A DNA stretch of 64,000 bases from Escherichia sp. E1V33 (GCF_004211955.1 NZ_RHJI01000007.1:1-64000), one strand, 5' to 3'; counted from the first letter of the stretch, positions 9,081-17,853 are shown. The notes: generated from the letters alone by a model not told the origin. Made by a program: numbers and translations.

Positions 9081-9605
9081 ATGGCAACAGTAACCCGTTG
9101 GTGGGCGCTGACGCTTATTGCCTGTAGCCTGCTCGCTGGCTGCGGTCTGACTCAGACTGTCACGGACGGTACGGTCAGCATCACGAAATCCATCTTCTAC
9201 AAGAAAATCAAAACGCTGCATCTGGATTTTACCCCGCGTACGGCCATTAACGCTGATGGCGCACAGACACCGCTGGCAACGATGGTGAGAGTTTATCAGC
9301 TCAGGGATCGTAAAGCGGTTGATGCCGCCGATTACCAGACACTGCTGCGCAATGCCGATACGGTACTTAAAGACGACGTACTGGCGTCTAAAGAGCTGCT
9401 GGTGATGCCAGAAGGCAGCATGACACTCAATATGCCCATGGATGAAGACGCTCAGTTCGTGGCGGTGGTGGGATTATTTAACCGCCCGGATCAGAAGGAC
9501 AACCGCTGGCGCCTGGTGCTGACCCGTGACGATCTGGACCCGGACAACCCCCGCACGATTGAACTGGGTGATGGCTGGCTCAGCCTCGTGCCGGTGAAGG
9601 AGTGA
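9081..9605 (+). CDS. tssJ: T6SS outer-membrane lipoprotein TssJ
   Basis: TssJ anchors the TssLM complex to the outer membrane. The 174-aa precursor has a lipoprotein signal peptide with lipobox LLAGC (Cys at residue 21), followed by a transthyretin-like beta sandwich; the segment TPLATMVRVYQLRDRKAVDAA corresponds to the conserved loop that binds TssM. AAAGGA stands 6-8 bases before ATG 9081. The gene follows tssG by 35 bases and ends four bases before the vgrG start, which indicates a single operon. Confidence 0.93.
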   Translation: MATVTRWWALTLIACSLLAGCGLTQTVTDGTVSITKSIFYKKIKTLHLDFTPRTAINADGAQTPLATMVRVYQLRDRKAVDAADYQTLLRNADTVLKDDVLASKELLVMPEGSMTLNMPMDEDAQFVAVVGLFNRPDQKDNRWRLVLTRDDLDPDNPRTIELGDGWLSLVPVKE

Positions 9606-9609
9606 CGTG

Positions 9610-12600
9610 ATGGATAACTGGTTAGCGCTTTTTGACGGACAGACCCGATATTTTCTGGATATTTTTGACAGCTCAGTGAAGCCGGATGTTCTGCGCTTTT
9701 ACGGCAGGGAAGCACTGAGCGAACCCTTCAGCTGGGACATCGAGTTCACAACGCTTCAGGCGAATATCCCCCCGGAAGAGGTGCTGATGAAATATGCCTC
9801 TTTCCGGATGCGGAGCGGTAAAAGTGTGCACGGCATGGTGACCCGCCTGGAATGGCTTTCCACCTCAAAGGACCAGTCTCACTACCGGCTTACGATCAGT
9901 TCGCGCCTGGCGCTCCTGGGATATACCCGACAGTGCGTGGTCTATCAGAACCAGTCTGTTCCTGAGGTGGTTGAGCAGGTGCTGCGTAAACACGGTCTGG
10001 AAGGTCCCGATTTTGAATTCAGACTGGAGCGCACCTACCCACCACGTGAAATTATCACTCAGTGGCGGGAAACGGATTTGCAGTTCATTCAGCGCATTCT
10101 GTCTGAGGTGGGTATTTACTGGCGTACGGAGATGGACGACGTGCGCGGTCTGGATACTTACATACTGGCCGACAGCCAGCTTAACTATCAGTTTGATGTG
10201 CAGTTGCCCTACAGCGAGCCGTCGGGGTTGTTCGACAGTGTGGCAGAATCGGTCTGGGATGTGCGGACCTGGCACAACATTGCCACCGGCACTGTCACCA
10301 CGCGTGATTACAACTACCGGACAGCCACCATGCCGATGAATGCGGCGGTCAGCGTGCGTAATGATGTGGTCACCACCGGGGAGCATTACCGCTACGCAGC
10401 CCCTTATCGTGAAGCGGGAGACGATGCCAGCCCGGAGCCGGAAACCGAATCTGGCGCGTTCTGGGCCCGACTTCACCACGAGCGGGAGCTCAACAGGTCG
10501 GCCCGTATTCACCTGTTCAGCAATGCTGCACACCTCACACCCGGGCAGGTGCTGGAGCCGCAGGGCGATGTCATTACGGCCCTGCAAGAGGGCGTCATCC
10601 TTACGCTGGTGACCTTCCGGGGCGCCCGTGATTCCCGTCTGCATGTGTCGGTCTGGGGCCAGCCTTACACCGAACGTTACTGCTTCCGTCCGGCAGAGAT
10701 CCCGCGTCCGGTCATCGCGGGTACGCTTCCGGCACGGATCGAAAGTCGCGAAAAAAATGATACCTACGCACATCTGGATGAGCAGGGGCGCTATCGGGTG
10801 AAGCAGGACTTCGACCGGGAGGGGACGGAACCCGGTTACGGCTACCTTTGGCTGCGGATGGCGAAGCCTTATGCCGGTGAAACGCTGGGCTGGCATACGC
10901 CGCTCATCGATGGCACCGAAGTGGCGATTGCGTACAGCAATGGCGATATTGATCTGCCGTACATCGCCTGTGCACTACACGACTCCGAACATCCCGATCT
11001 TGTGAACCGGGACAATCATACCCGGAACATCCTCCGGACACCGGCCAACTCAAAATTGCGGATGGAAGACAAGCGTGGTGAGGAGCACATCAAACTCGCC
11101 ACGGAATACGGTAAAACGCAGCTCAACAACGGGCACCTGGTGAACAGCAAAGGACAACTTCGCGGTAAAGGCACAGAGCTGCGCACCGATGAGTGGGGAG
11201 TCCTGAGAGCAGGAAAGGGACTCTTTGTCGCTGCGGATGTCCAGGCGAAAGCGCAGGGTGATGCTCTGGACATGGATGCTGCATTGAAGGAAATCGACAG
11301 GCTTAATCAGCAACTGCAACAACTGGAAATGGCCGCAGAAAAGGCCCTGGCGCTGAAGGGGGATGTCGACAGCCAGATACAGATGTTTGAGCAGCGGCTG
11401 AAACCGCTCAATGAAGCGGTGCTTTTCTCGGCGCCGGAAGGCATGGCACTGACCAGTGGAGAAGATATGCAGCTGGCCGCGGGCCGGAACCTTGCGCTTA
11501 ACGCCGGAGAAGACTTCAGTGCTGGAGTGATGGGCAATGCGACCGCTTTGACCGGGGAGAAGCTGGGGCTCTTTGCCCGCACCGGTCAACTGAGCCTGAA
11601 ATCCGGGGAAGGGCCAATAGATGTCCAGGCGCAAAACGCCAGTATGCGGTTGTTCGCTGAGAAGAAGCTGACGCTGAGCTCAGCGAGTGACATCTCCTTT
11701 GCCGGAAAAAAACGTATCACGCTGATTGGTGGTGGCAGTTATCTGAAGCTTGAGGCCGGGAAGGTCGAGTATGGTACGACAGCGTCGTATGTACGGAAGG
11801 TGAAAAGGACGATGGCGGCATCAGCCAGTGCTAAACCTCCGGAGGCCTTATCCTTACCGCCTCCAGCGACCATGAGAGAATTCAATCCCGAAACGCTCAC
11901 CCCGTGGGTGACGCCGGTGTATGCAAAATCCTGCCTGAAGGAGAAAGGCTGCACGGATGCCGGTACTGCCGAAGAGCCCGTTGATAACTTTGGACAGATG
12001 ACAATTTTTGCCCAGCCTGTCGAGGACGACTGCTGCGGTTATGGCCATCAGCATGAGCATGCAGATGATGAAGTCGTTCAGCATGCCCAGTCAGCCAAAA
12101 AGCGTAAGCCTGACGCCGGGGGCGCTCAGGCAACGGCTGCACCACTTGCTCTTGGGGCTGCTACGGGCGTGATGACCCAGGTCTGGGGAGAATGGTCCCT
12201 GACCGGCGTATTGGGCGCGGCCCGGGGAATTCCGTATGTAGGAGCGATGATGTCCGCACTCTACGTTCCATCTGCGGGCGAGGGGAGTGACAGGGTTCCT
12301 GGCCGGGATGAATTCTGGTACGAGGAAGAGCTGCGGCAGAAAGCCATCACCGGGGCAAAAGCGACAACCCGGGTGAGATTCTTCTGGCGCCAGGATGAAC
12401 AGGGCAACATGCGGGTCTATGGCGTCCATACGGGTGAAGGTACCCCGTATGAAGGTGTCCGCACAGCAAACATGGTGTGGAATAGTGAGCATAATCAATA
12501 TGAGTTCACTCCAGCTCACGGTGCCGATGGTCCGCTGATTACCTGGACGCCAGAGAGACCTGAGGGCAGTGACCTTCCCTCACATACCGGCAGCGACATC

Positions 12601-13173
12601 AAGCCAATAGACCAGGCAACAATACTCGTCACGCCAATTCCTGACGGTAAAGATGAATACACGACACCACCTTTCCCGGTGCCGGAAGAACGCGATCTTA
12701 ACGATTACATTCTGGTGTTCCCTGCGGATTCAGGGATTAAGCCGATTTATGTTTATCTCAAAACCGCGAGGGATGAGCCAGGTGTGGCAACAGGGAAGGG
12801 GGAGACGCTATCAGGTTCAGAGAAATGGCTTGAGGCTGCGAGCTCTGGTCTGGGGGCACCTGTACCTGCGCAGGTTGCTGATAAACTTAGAGGAAAACCC
12901 TTCCGTAACTTTGACCATTTTAGAGAAGAGTTTTGGCTTGCTGTGGCAGAATGTCCTGAATTGATGAGTCAGTTTAAAAGGGTTAACCAGATGGAAATAA
13001 GAGATGGGAATGCTCCTTTCAGCATAGTGCCAGAACAAGTTGGTGGAAGAAAAAGATTTGAAATACACCATATAGAACGTATTATTGATAGTGGGGCTGT
13101 TTATGACTTTGAAAACATGCGCGTAAACACAGTTAGAAATCATATTAATTTACACTCAAAGAAAAATAGGTGA
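9610..13173 (+). CDS. vgrG: Evolved VgrG with pyocin-like domain and colicin-type HNH DNase
   Basis: A spike protein fused to its own toxin, 1,187 aa. Residues 1 to about 480 are the gp27/gp5-like VgrG core; a short coiled coil (about 555-590) leads into the DUF2345-type beta repeats (to about 735). A linker with Cys/His clusters (DDCCGYGHQHEHADD) follows, then a segment like the S-type pyocin/colicin domain (VPGRDEFWYEEELRQKAI, about 897-1010), and last a DNase domain. In that domain His1153, His1154, Asn1169, His1178 and His1182 have exactly the 1/15/9/4 spacing of the colicin E9 HNH site. Base composition turns AT-rich from about 12,950, as if the DNase tip and the immunity genes were acquired together. 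ATG 9610 is preferred over GTG 9607. Confidence 0.93.
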   Translation: MDNWLALFDGQTRYFLDIFDSSVKPDVLRFYGREALSEPFSWDIEFTTLQANIPPEEVLMKYASFRMRSGKSVHGMVTRLEWLSTSKDQSHYRLTISSRLALLGYTRQCVVYQNQSVPEVVEQVLRKHGLEGPDFEFRLERTYPPREIITQWRETDLQFIQRILSEVGIYWRTEMDDVRGLDTYILADSQLNYQFDVQLPYSEPSGLFDSVAESVWDVRTWHNIATGTVTTRDYNYRTATMPMNAAVSVRNDVVTTGEHYRYAAPYREAGDDASPEPETESGAFWARLHHERELNRSARIHLFSNAAHLTPGQVLEPQGDVITALQEGVILTLVTFRGARDSRLHVSVWGQPYTERYCFRPAEIPRPVIAGTLPARIESREKNDTYAHLDEQGRYRVKQDFDREGTEPGYGYLWLRMAKPYAGETLGWHTPLIDGTEVAIAYSNGDIDLPYIACALHDSEHPDLVNRDNHTRNILRTPANSKLRMEDKRGEEHIKLATEYGKTQLNNGHLVNSKGQLRGKGTELRTDEWGVLRAGKGLFVAADVQAKAQGDALDMDAALKEIDRLNQQLQQLEMAAEKALALKGDVDSQIQMFEQRLKPLNEAVLFSAPEGMALTSGEDMQLAAGRNLALNAGEDFSAGVMGNATALTGEKLGLFARTGQLSLKSGEGPIDVQAQNASMRLFAEKKLTLSSASDISFAGKKRITLIGGGSYLKLEAGKVEYGTTASYVRKVKRTMAASASAKPPEALSLPPPATMREFNPETLTPWVTPVYAKSCLKEKGCTDAGTAEEPVDNFGQMTIFAQPVEDDCCGYGHQHEHADDEVVQHAQSAKKRKPDAGGAQATAAPLALGAATGVMTQVWGEWSLTGVLGAARGIPYVGAMMSALYVPSAGEGSDRVPGRDEFWYEEELRQKAITGAKATTRVRFFWRQDEQGNMRVYGVHTGEGTPYEGVRTANMVWNSEHNQYEFTPAHGADGPLITWTPERPEGSDLPSHTGSDIKPIDQATILVTPIPDGKDEYTTPPFPVPEERDLNDYILVFPADSGIKPIYVYLKTARDEPGVATGKGETLSGSEKWLEAASSGLGAPVPAQVADKLRGKPFRNFDHFREEFWLAVAECPELMSQFKRVNQMEIRDGNAPFSIVPEQVGGRKRFEIHHIERIIDSGAVYDFENMRVNTVRNHINLHSKKNR

Positions 13174-13176
13174 TTT

Positions 13177-13452
13177 ATGGAGTTTAAGCCAAAGCTTGAG
13201 GATTATACAGAGGATGAGTTCAGAACCTTTTTAAATGAATTTTTCACGAACCCAAAAAAATTAAAAGGAAAAGAGCGGCAGCAGTATATAGATAATTTAG
13301 TTGCGCACTTTGACCTAATTGTAAATCACCCTGAAGGTAATGGATTGTTATTCTATCCCCCAGACGACCGTGAAGATAGCCCTGATGGGGTGATCGGGGA
13401 AATAATAAGATGGAGAAAATCCCAAGGGCTTCCACTTTTTAAAGATAGTTAA
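13177..13452 (+). CDS. Cognate immunity protein, colicin DNase Im family (copy 1)
   Basis: A 91-aa Im2/Im7/Im8/Im9-type protein that would block the DNase tip of the VgrG just upstream; it starts four bases after the VgrG stop. Family marks are the acidic N-terminal block KLEDYTEDEFRTFLNEFF, the variable second helix (NLVAHFDLIVNHP), which sets specificity in this family, the helix-3 motif LLFYP in place of the usual DLIYYP, and the C-terminal WRKSQGLPLFKD. Position and intactness make it the likely cognate antidote. Four related copies follow downstream. Confidence 0.92.
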   Translation: MEFKPKLEDYTEDEFRTFLNEFFTNPKKLKGKERQQYIDNLVAHFDLIVNHPEGNGLLFYPPDDREDSPDGVIGEIIRWRKSQGLPLFKDS

Positions 13453-13512
13453 GAATTAATACCTGAACTCAATATGGCTATCTGATGAGATAATCTAACC
13501 AAACATTTCTGC

Positions 13513-13839
13513 TTGCACATTATGAGGAATGCAAAGCTGATTATGATTAACAATAGGTGTGTTAAAAACAAATTGGAAGATTATACTAAAAATAAATTCA
13601 TGAAAATCTTGAATGAATTTTACTCAGAACATAGATCATCGTCATCACCTAAGGGTAACGAGCTAGAAACTTATTTAGATAATCTCCTTGATATGTTGAC
13701 TGTACTGGTTGGGACCGGAGAAGTTAGTGACTTTATATACTACCCAGACACACCTGAAAATGATTCGCCTGAAGGTGCATTAAATGAAATAATTAAATGG
13801 AGAAAATATCAAGAGCTTCCATTATTTAAGGACTTCTAG
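13513..13839 (+). CDS. Colicin DNase immunity paralogue (copy 2)
   Basis: Second Im-family gene, intact, up to 108 aa from ATG 13513; the family block starts at residue 20 (NKLEDYTKNKFMKILNEFYSE), so a start at ATG 13543 would give a more usual size of 98 aa. Helix 2 is NLLDMLTVLVGTGEVSD, quite unlike copy 1, and helix 3 keeps DFIYYP with both tyrosines that contact the nuclease in Im9. It ends WRKYQELPLFKD. Different helix 2 with conserved helix 3 is what is expected of immunity to a different DNase variant. Confidence 0.85.
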   Translation: MHIMRNAKLIMINNRCVKNKLEDYTKNKFMKILNEFYSEHRSSSSPKGNELETYLDNLLDMLTVLVGTGEVSDFIYYPDTPENDSPEGALNEIIKWRKYQELPLFKDF

Positions 13840-13899
13840 GTCAAAGAATCATGAATAGAATATCATCATGACTGCTGCGTAACGGTCTTAATTTAGTAA

Positions 13900-13986
13900 C
13901 AAAAATGGACTTGTTGGGGAATGATATTCGGAGTCGCTGGATATTATGGAGCGGACTTGGTTGCGGATTATATTGATGAAAATTAA
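13900..13986 (+). pseudogene. Orphan effector C-terminal tail
   Basis: A frame that begins after a stop and has no start of its own reads WGMIFGVAGYYGADLVADYI and then DEN before TAA 13984-13986. It ends in the usual way for a toxin gene whose downstream immunity gene overlaps it: ATG 13976 of the next ORF lies inside its last codons. It looks like the leftover 3' end of an earlier VgrG- or Rhs-type effector that was displaced when the DNase tip was acquired. The toxin class cannot be told from 28 residues. Confidence 0.5.
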
Positions 13987-14529
13987 TTTCGATCGTTTAT
14001 TTAGCAAAAAAAAAATAACCTTCAGGATATCTATTCTGAAAATACCTTTATCACAATCCCAGACTCAGAAAGAAGATACCCACCATTCTTTTTTGTTGGG
14101 AGCGGGGTATATGCATACTCAACCAGGTTCATGATTAAATCCGATGACTTAGCAAAGCTAGTTGATACGATCGAGGAAAGGTTCAACAAAAAGATAACCA
14201 GCAATAAAGCTATTTATTCGCTCAAAAACAGCACTCTTCACTATTATCAATTTAAAGAATTTGGTCAAACAGCAGTAGATATAATAACTAATGACAACAA
14301 CCTCATTGATAATATTTACGCTTTATATTTAGAACCACCGCTACCGAGCACTGTATTCCCTAACCGGGATGTAGAAACATTCGGAAGTCTACAAGGCGAT
14401 ATAGAAGCATGGTGGAGTATATATTGGCACCCTTTCTGGGGGAGGCTATCTCTGGAAAAGAAAAAACATTACGTAGAGCAAAAAAATTTATCTAATGAGC
14501 TAAAGGAATTCCTACTTCTCCATAACTAA
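13976..14529 (+). pseudogene. Putative immunity gene with one-base frameshift in a poly-A tract
   Basis: ATG 13976 opens MKINFDRLFSKKK and runs into ten A bases (14006-14015). Restoring one A puts it in frame with NNLQDIYSENTFITIPDSE and on through the 132-codon open frame at 14131-14529, giving about 184 aa ending KEFLLLHN. The protein is acidic/aromatic with a Trp-rich part near the end (DIEAWWSIYWHPFWG). It does not belong to the Im family and I do not recognise it. The overlap with the effector tail upstream suggests it was the immunity gene for that lost toxin. A shorter product could still start at ATG 14131. Confidence 0.5.
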
Positions 14530-14671
14530 CATCATTCCCGCAAAATGACTTTCGCCCAAGATGATCTCTGAGGTTTATGCCATGCGGTCTGGCGCAGACC
14601 AGTGTGAATGGTAAAATCGGCATCACGATTTCAACATAAATTTATTCACTATGGTAAATAGGAGACACGAA

Positions 14672-14963
14672 ATGATAAATGTAACTGAGATGAGCGAAAA
14701 CATTTCCAATTATACAGAGAACGAATTCACCGAAATTGTAAGTGAATTCTATCCCGAGCAAGTATCAAAAAAATCATTAAGCAATACAGAATTAGAAAAT
14801 TATTTGGACAAGCTTTTGGATAAAATCATTTACTTAGTAGGCTCAGTTACTGCGAGTGATTTTATATATTACCCTAACACCCAGAAGAAGACAATCCAGA
14901 ATCCGTAATTAAGGAAATAAAAAATCAAGAAAAAACCATGGATTAGCTCTTTTTAAAGATTAA
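14672..14963 (+). pseudogene. Colicin DNase immunity paralogue, twice frameshifted (copy 3)
   Basis: ATG 14672 has GGAG seven bases upstream and opens a clear Im-type protein (NYTENEFTEIVSEFY, helix 2 KLLDKIIYLVGSVTASD, helix 3 DFIYYP). After YYPNT the frame is lost; one frame over reads PEEDNPESVIKEIK, and a second shift in the A-rich run near 14,920 restores KSRKNHGLALFKD and TAA 14961-14963. The observed frame stops at 14908 after 78 codons, so the last two helices are lost. Closest in its helix 2 to copy 2, suggesting a tandem duplication. Confidence 0.8.
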
Positions 14964-14995
14964 TAAAACCACACAAAATGAATAGAAGGTAATTT

Positions 14996-15276
14996 ATGGA
15001 ACTTAAAAACTCATTTTCAGAATATACACAACAAGAATTTTTGCTTTTTTGAATGAATTTTTTAAGAATTCAAGAAAAGCAAAGCCAAAGGGGGAATCTC
15101 TTAGTGATTATTTGACAAAATTATCGAATCACTTTGACAAAATCACGGAGCATCCTGAAAAGAGCGATTTAATATTTCACCCAAAGGATAATTCAAAATG
15201 TACTCCGGAAGGATTGATTGAGGCAGTTTTAAACTGGAGAATATCCCAAAGCCTTCCTATTTTCAAAGATATTTAA
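14996..15276 (+). pseudogene. Colicin DNase immunity paralogue, frameshifted at a poly-T tract (copy 4)
   Basis: ATG 14996 begins MELKNSFSEYTQQEFLLF and stops at TGA in a run of six T bases (15045-15050). One more T would continue as LNEFFKNSRKAKPKGESLSD to the family end WRISQSLPIFKD at 15276. A TTG at 15049 opens the remaining 75 codons, but that product would lack the first helix. Helix 2 (KLSNHFDKITEHPEKSD) is close to the Im9 type and helix 3 reads DLIFHP. A single homopolymer lesion could be real, phase-variable, or a sequencing error. Confidence 0.8.
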
Positions 15277-15352
15277 ACTAGAACGTTATAACCCTATGTA
15301 ATTCCAAGAGTAAATGACACTTTATTAAATCCATAATTACAGACAGAAAAAT

Positions 15353-15652
15353 ATGTTTGAATTTATGCGTACGTTTAATGATTACACTGAAAATGAATTT
15401 CTCGAATTCTTACATGAATTTAGAAAAGCAACAAGGAAAGATAAGTTTCTAAAAGGGAAAGAATTAGATACTTACTTAGATAAGCTCATGTACCATTTCA
15501 TAGTTATTACTGAGCACCCTAAGCAAGGAGACCTAATAGCCTATCCTGAATCACCAGAAGACGGGAACCCCAATAATATTATCAAAATTGTGAGGGTGTG
15601 GAGAAAATCTCAAGGCCTCCCACTTTTTAAAGACTCTGAAGCGGATTCTTGA
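15353..15652 (+). CDS. Colicin DNase immunity paralogue (copy 5)
   Basis: Intact 99-aa Im-family protein. It begins MFEFMRTFNDYTENEFLEFL, with helix 2 KLMYHFIVITEHPKQGD and helix 3 DLIAYP, where the first of the two nuclease-contacting tyrosines is replaced by Ala. It ends WRKSQGLPLFKDSEADS with a few extra residues. It lies seven bases before tssE, so the array is embedded in the T6SS operon. Likely protects against a related DNase rather than the one encoded here; that is inference from the different helix 2. Confidence 0.87.
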   Translation: MFEFMRTFNDYTENEFLEFLHEFRKATRKDKFLKGKELDTYLDKLMYHFIVITEHPKQGDLIAYPESPEDGNPNNIIKIVRVWRKSQGLPLFKDSEADS

Positions 15653-15659
15653 GGTCTAA

Positions 15660-16094
15660 ATGTCCAATAGAAAATCCCCATCGTTATATGAAATTCTCAC
15701 TGGCAACTTTACAGGGGATCTTCCCCTTGAAGTTGTAAACGAAGAAGACCAGGTCATTTTATCCGTGCTGGATAACATCCAGCGTATCTTGAACGCCCGG
15801 GCCGGGACCATATCTCATCTACCAGATTATGGTTTGCCGGATATGACCAAAATTCTGCAAGGCATGCCCGGAACAGCCCACGAGCTAATCGATACGCTGG
15901 CCGGTGTTCTACTCAAGTATGAACCACGTTTGCAGTCCCTTAATGTAACTTTATTCGAACAGCAAGTGCCCGGGGAGCTGCGTTACGCCATAGATGCGGA
16001 ACTGAGAGGTATCGGACTTGTACGGTATGGGACCGAGTTTATGCCAGAGGGAAAGGTGATGATCAGACACTTGAAACAGCAGCAAAATCTGTAA
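15660..16094 (+). CDS. tssE: T6SS baseplate protein TssE (gp25-like)
   Basis: TssE is the gp25-like protein that starts sheath assembly on the baseplate. The 144-aa product has the gp25/lysozyme-like fold signature: VILSVLDNIQRILNARAGT, then LPDYGLPDM near residue 58, then an acidic C-terminal half. It is the last T6SS gene visible; in many enterobacterial loci tssE follows tssJ directly, so the vgrG-immunity block of about 6 kb appears inserted between them. The gene looks intact. Confidence 0.93.
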   Translation: MSNRKSPSLYEILTGNFTGDLPLEVVNEEDQVILSVLDNIQRILNARAGTISHLPDYGLPDMTKILQGMPGTAHELIDTLAGVLLKYEPRLQSLNVTLFEQQVPGELRYAIDAELRGIGLVRYGTEFMPEGKVMIRHLKQQQNL

Positions 16095-16112
16095 AAACAT
16101 CAATTTATCTAA

Positions 16113-17442
16113 TCAATTCATACCCTCATTTCCATATTCTCGGCTTAACCGACCGTGCAACCTCAACACATTGGTTTCAATTGCCGTCAACACGTTCTCC
16201 GGAAAATCTGCCGATAATGAAGTCTTCACGTTATCCAGTGCTGCGGGAATCATTCTGGCAAAGTCACTCAGGATTTCATGCATCTGCACTTCCGGGAATT
16301 TCAGTGCCTTTGCTGTCGCCAAAAAATGTCGCGGATAAATTTTATTGATTACCGTTTTCTGCCTTTGGATGCATTAAGCCCCATTGCCAGTTTGAGATCG
16401 CTGATATGTATTCCCGGGCCACCCAATACCGGAAATGCTGAAATGATGTCGTAAAATGGCGTGAGTCGATAACTACCGCCGGCCTAGATAAACACAGAGA
16501 AATTTTTCGCATGGCCGTCCGTCGCGCCAATCAACCACTGGAATACCTGGAATTTCATAAAATCATAACGATCGCGAAGCGCCTCGCTGGACCCCATTAA
16601 AAACGCCATGATCCGCGCGATGCCTGGGCCTCCGTCAGATTCATATTTCACCGATGAAGGTAAACCGAATGTCTGACACATATCCTCCTGCGGCAAGCGA
16701 AGTAAAACCGTTCGTTCAGTATTCCAGCGTCTGTCAAAGCGTTCGACCGCTAACGCGCGCACCTTTCCCGCTTTAATGATTTCTGCGTCGGGAACATTCA
16801 ACCCGAATTCTTTTGCCAGCAGCAGACAGTAATACTCATTATCAACACTCTGACTGAGATCGAGCGTCGCGTTGGGCTGCCTGATTTCACCAATCGGCAA
16901 TTTAATGATATGCGTCGTCGGCGTTATTCCTTTCGGAATGCACCAGTCATTGCCCATTCTGAGCAGCGCGGTCTTCTCCTGCGCGCCAGCAACCGAGATG
17001 CGAAAGTCATCTTCCTCCTAATCATGTCTAGCGGGATATCTGCTTTATAAGCCGTTAATACTTCTTCAAGTCTGGCTTCAGTAAGCTTTTCCCATGCCAT
17101 TATCGGGCGCGTTACGGTTTCGTCTTCTGGTAATAACGTCACGGCGCCAACGCTGTCTCGCCCTATTTCTGACAATAAATCAAACGGTTGTCTGGATTTA
17201 GCATGATAACGTTTAACGATCCGGTCGCGTAAAATCGGGCTATCGGGTAACAGGTTATCGAAGAAGTTAAATACGGCATCAGAGGTGATATTCCCCCTCT
17301 GCAATGGCAGCGAAAGCGACAATGGCCTGGCATAACGGTTGGCTAACCACTCCGGCGCATACTTAAAGGTATGGGCACCGTTGGCCAGCTTCGTCAACTC
17401 GCCTACCCGCTGGTTGTTCATCCACGTGACAAGTTTAGGCAT
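16113..17442 (-). pseudogene. hipA: HipA kinase toxin gene with three lesions
   Basis: HipA is a Ser/Thr kinase that inactivates glutamyl-tRNA synthetase and induces persistence. The reading frames together give a protein very close to the E. coli HipA I remember (MPKLVTWMNNQRVGELTKLA at the N terminus, the GIARIMAFLMGSSEALRDRY block, the catalytic HAKNFS). It is broken three times: a one-base loss after DMIR near 17,018; an in-frame TAG after FSVFI near 16,481, where E. coli has a Gln codon; and a one-base loss after ASKGRK near 16,355. The start ATG overlaps the hipB stop (TAATG). No active toxin is expected. Confidence 0.92.
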
Positions 17443-17708
17443 TACCACTCCAGATCTTGCTGATCAGTTGATTCTGGCGAGGCATTTTTCGTGTCGCATA
17501 GCGTCATTGATAGCTTAAGCGACAGTAATATCTTAAAAAATGTTGTTAGCGTGGTGTTGTCAGGGTTGTTTTCGAAATTGGAAATGGTCGCCTGTTTTAT
17601 ACCGATTTTTTTCGCCAGCTCGCTCTGCGTCCAGCCATTTTGCTGACGAACCAGTTTCATTGCATTTGCTAATTGCGTTGGGCTATAGATCATCGGAAAG
17701 CTTATCAT
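17442..17708 (-). CDS. hipB: HipB antitoxin and autorepressor
   Basis: Intact 88-aa Cro/CI-type helix-turn-helix protein, very like E. coli HipB: YSPTQLANAMKLVRQQNGWT, the recognition part KIGIKQATISNFENN, and the flexible C-terminal tail ending LEW that inserts into HipA. I start at ATG 17708 by comparison with the E. coli protein. HipB represses its own promoter by binding paired TATCC/GGATA sites, four of which lie just upstream here. With hipA broken, the product can act only as a DNA-binding protein. Confidence 0.93.
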   Translation of the reverse strand: MISFPMIYSPTQLANAMKLVRQQNGWTQSELAKKIGIKQATISNFENNPDNTTLTTFFKILLSLKLSMTLCDTKNASPESTDQQDLEW

Positions 17709-17729
17709 GCCATACGTCCACAAGAAGTT

Positions 17730-17843
17730 TATCCGCTTTAGGGGATATTTTCAGTTTTATCCTTTAGTGAGGATAAAGTCAATCTGCAAACGCATTTTAT
17801 CCGCTTTACGGGATAAACACTGCGATAGCCGCGATCGCGGATA
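17730..17843. promoter_or_regulatory. Four HipB operators upstream of hipB
   Basis: Three perfect TATCC-N8-GGATA sites at 17730-17747, 17758-17775 and 17798-17815, plus a fourth with one change (TAGCC-N8-GGATA) at 17826-17843. This is the known HipB operator form, and four sites is also the E. coli number. They cover the promoter of hipBA. The centre-to-centre distances are 28, 40 and 28 bases. Confidence 0.9.
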
Positions 17844-17853
17844 AAAACGACCA

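Noticed and set aside
9865-10896. 343-codon open frame on the - strand inside vgrG
   Set aside because: It lies wholly opposite the conserved VgrG core, has no ribosome site and no family resemblance; it reflects the codon use of the sense gene.
11050-11634. 194-codon - strand frame inside vgrG
   Set aside because: Antisense to the DUF2345-type region; no supporting signal.
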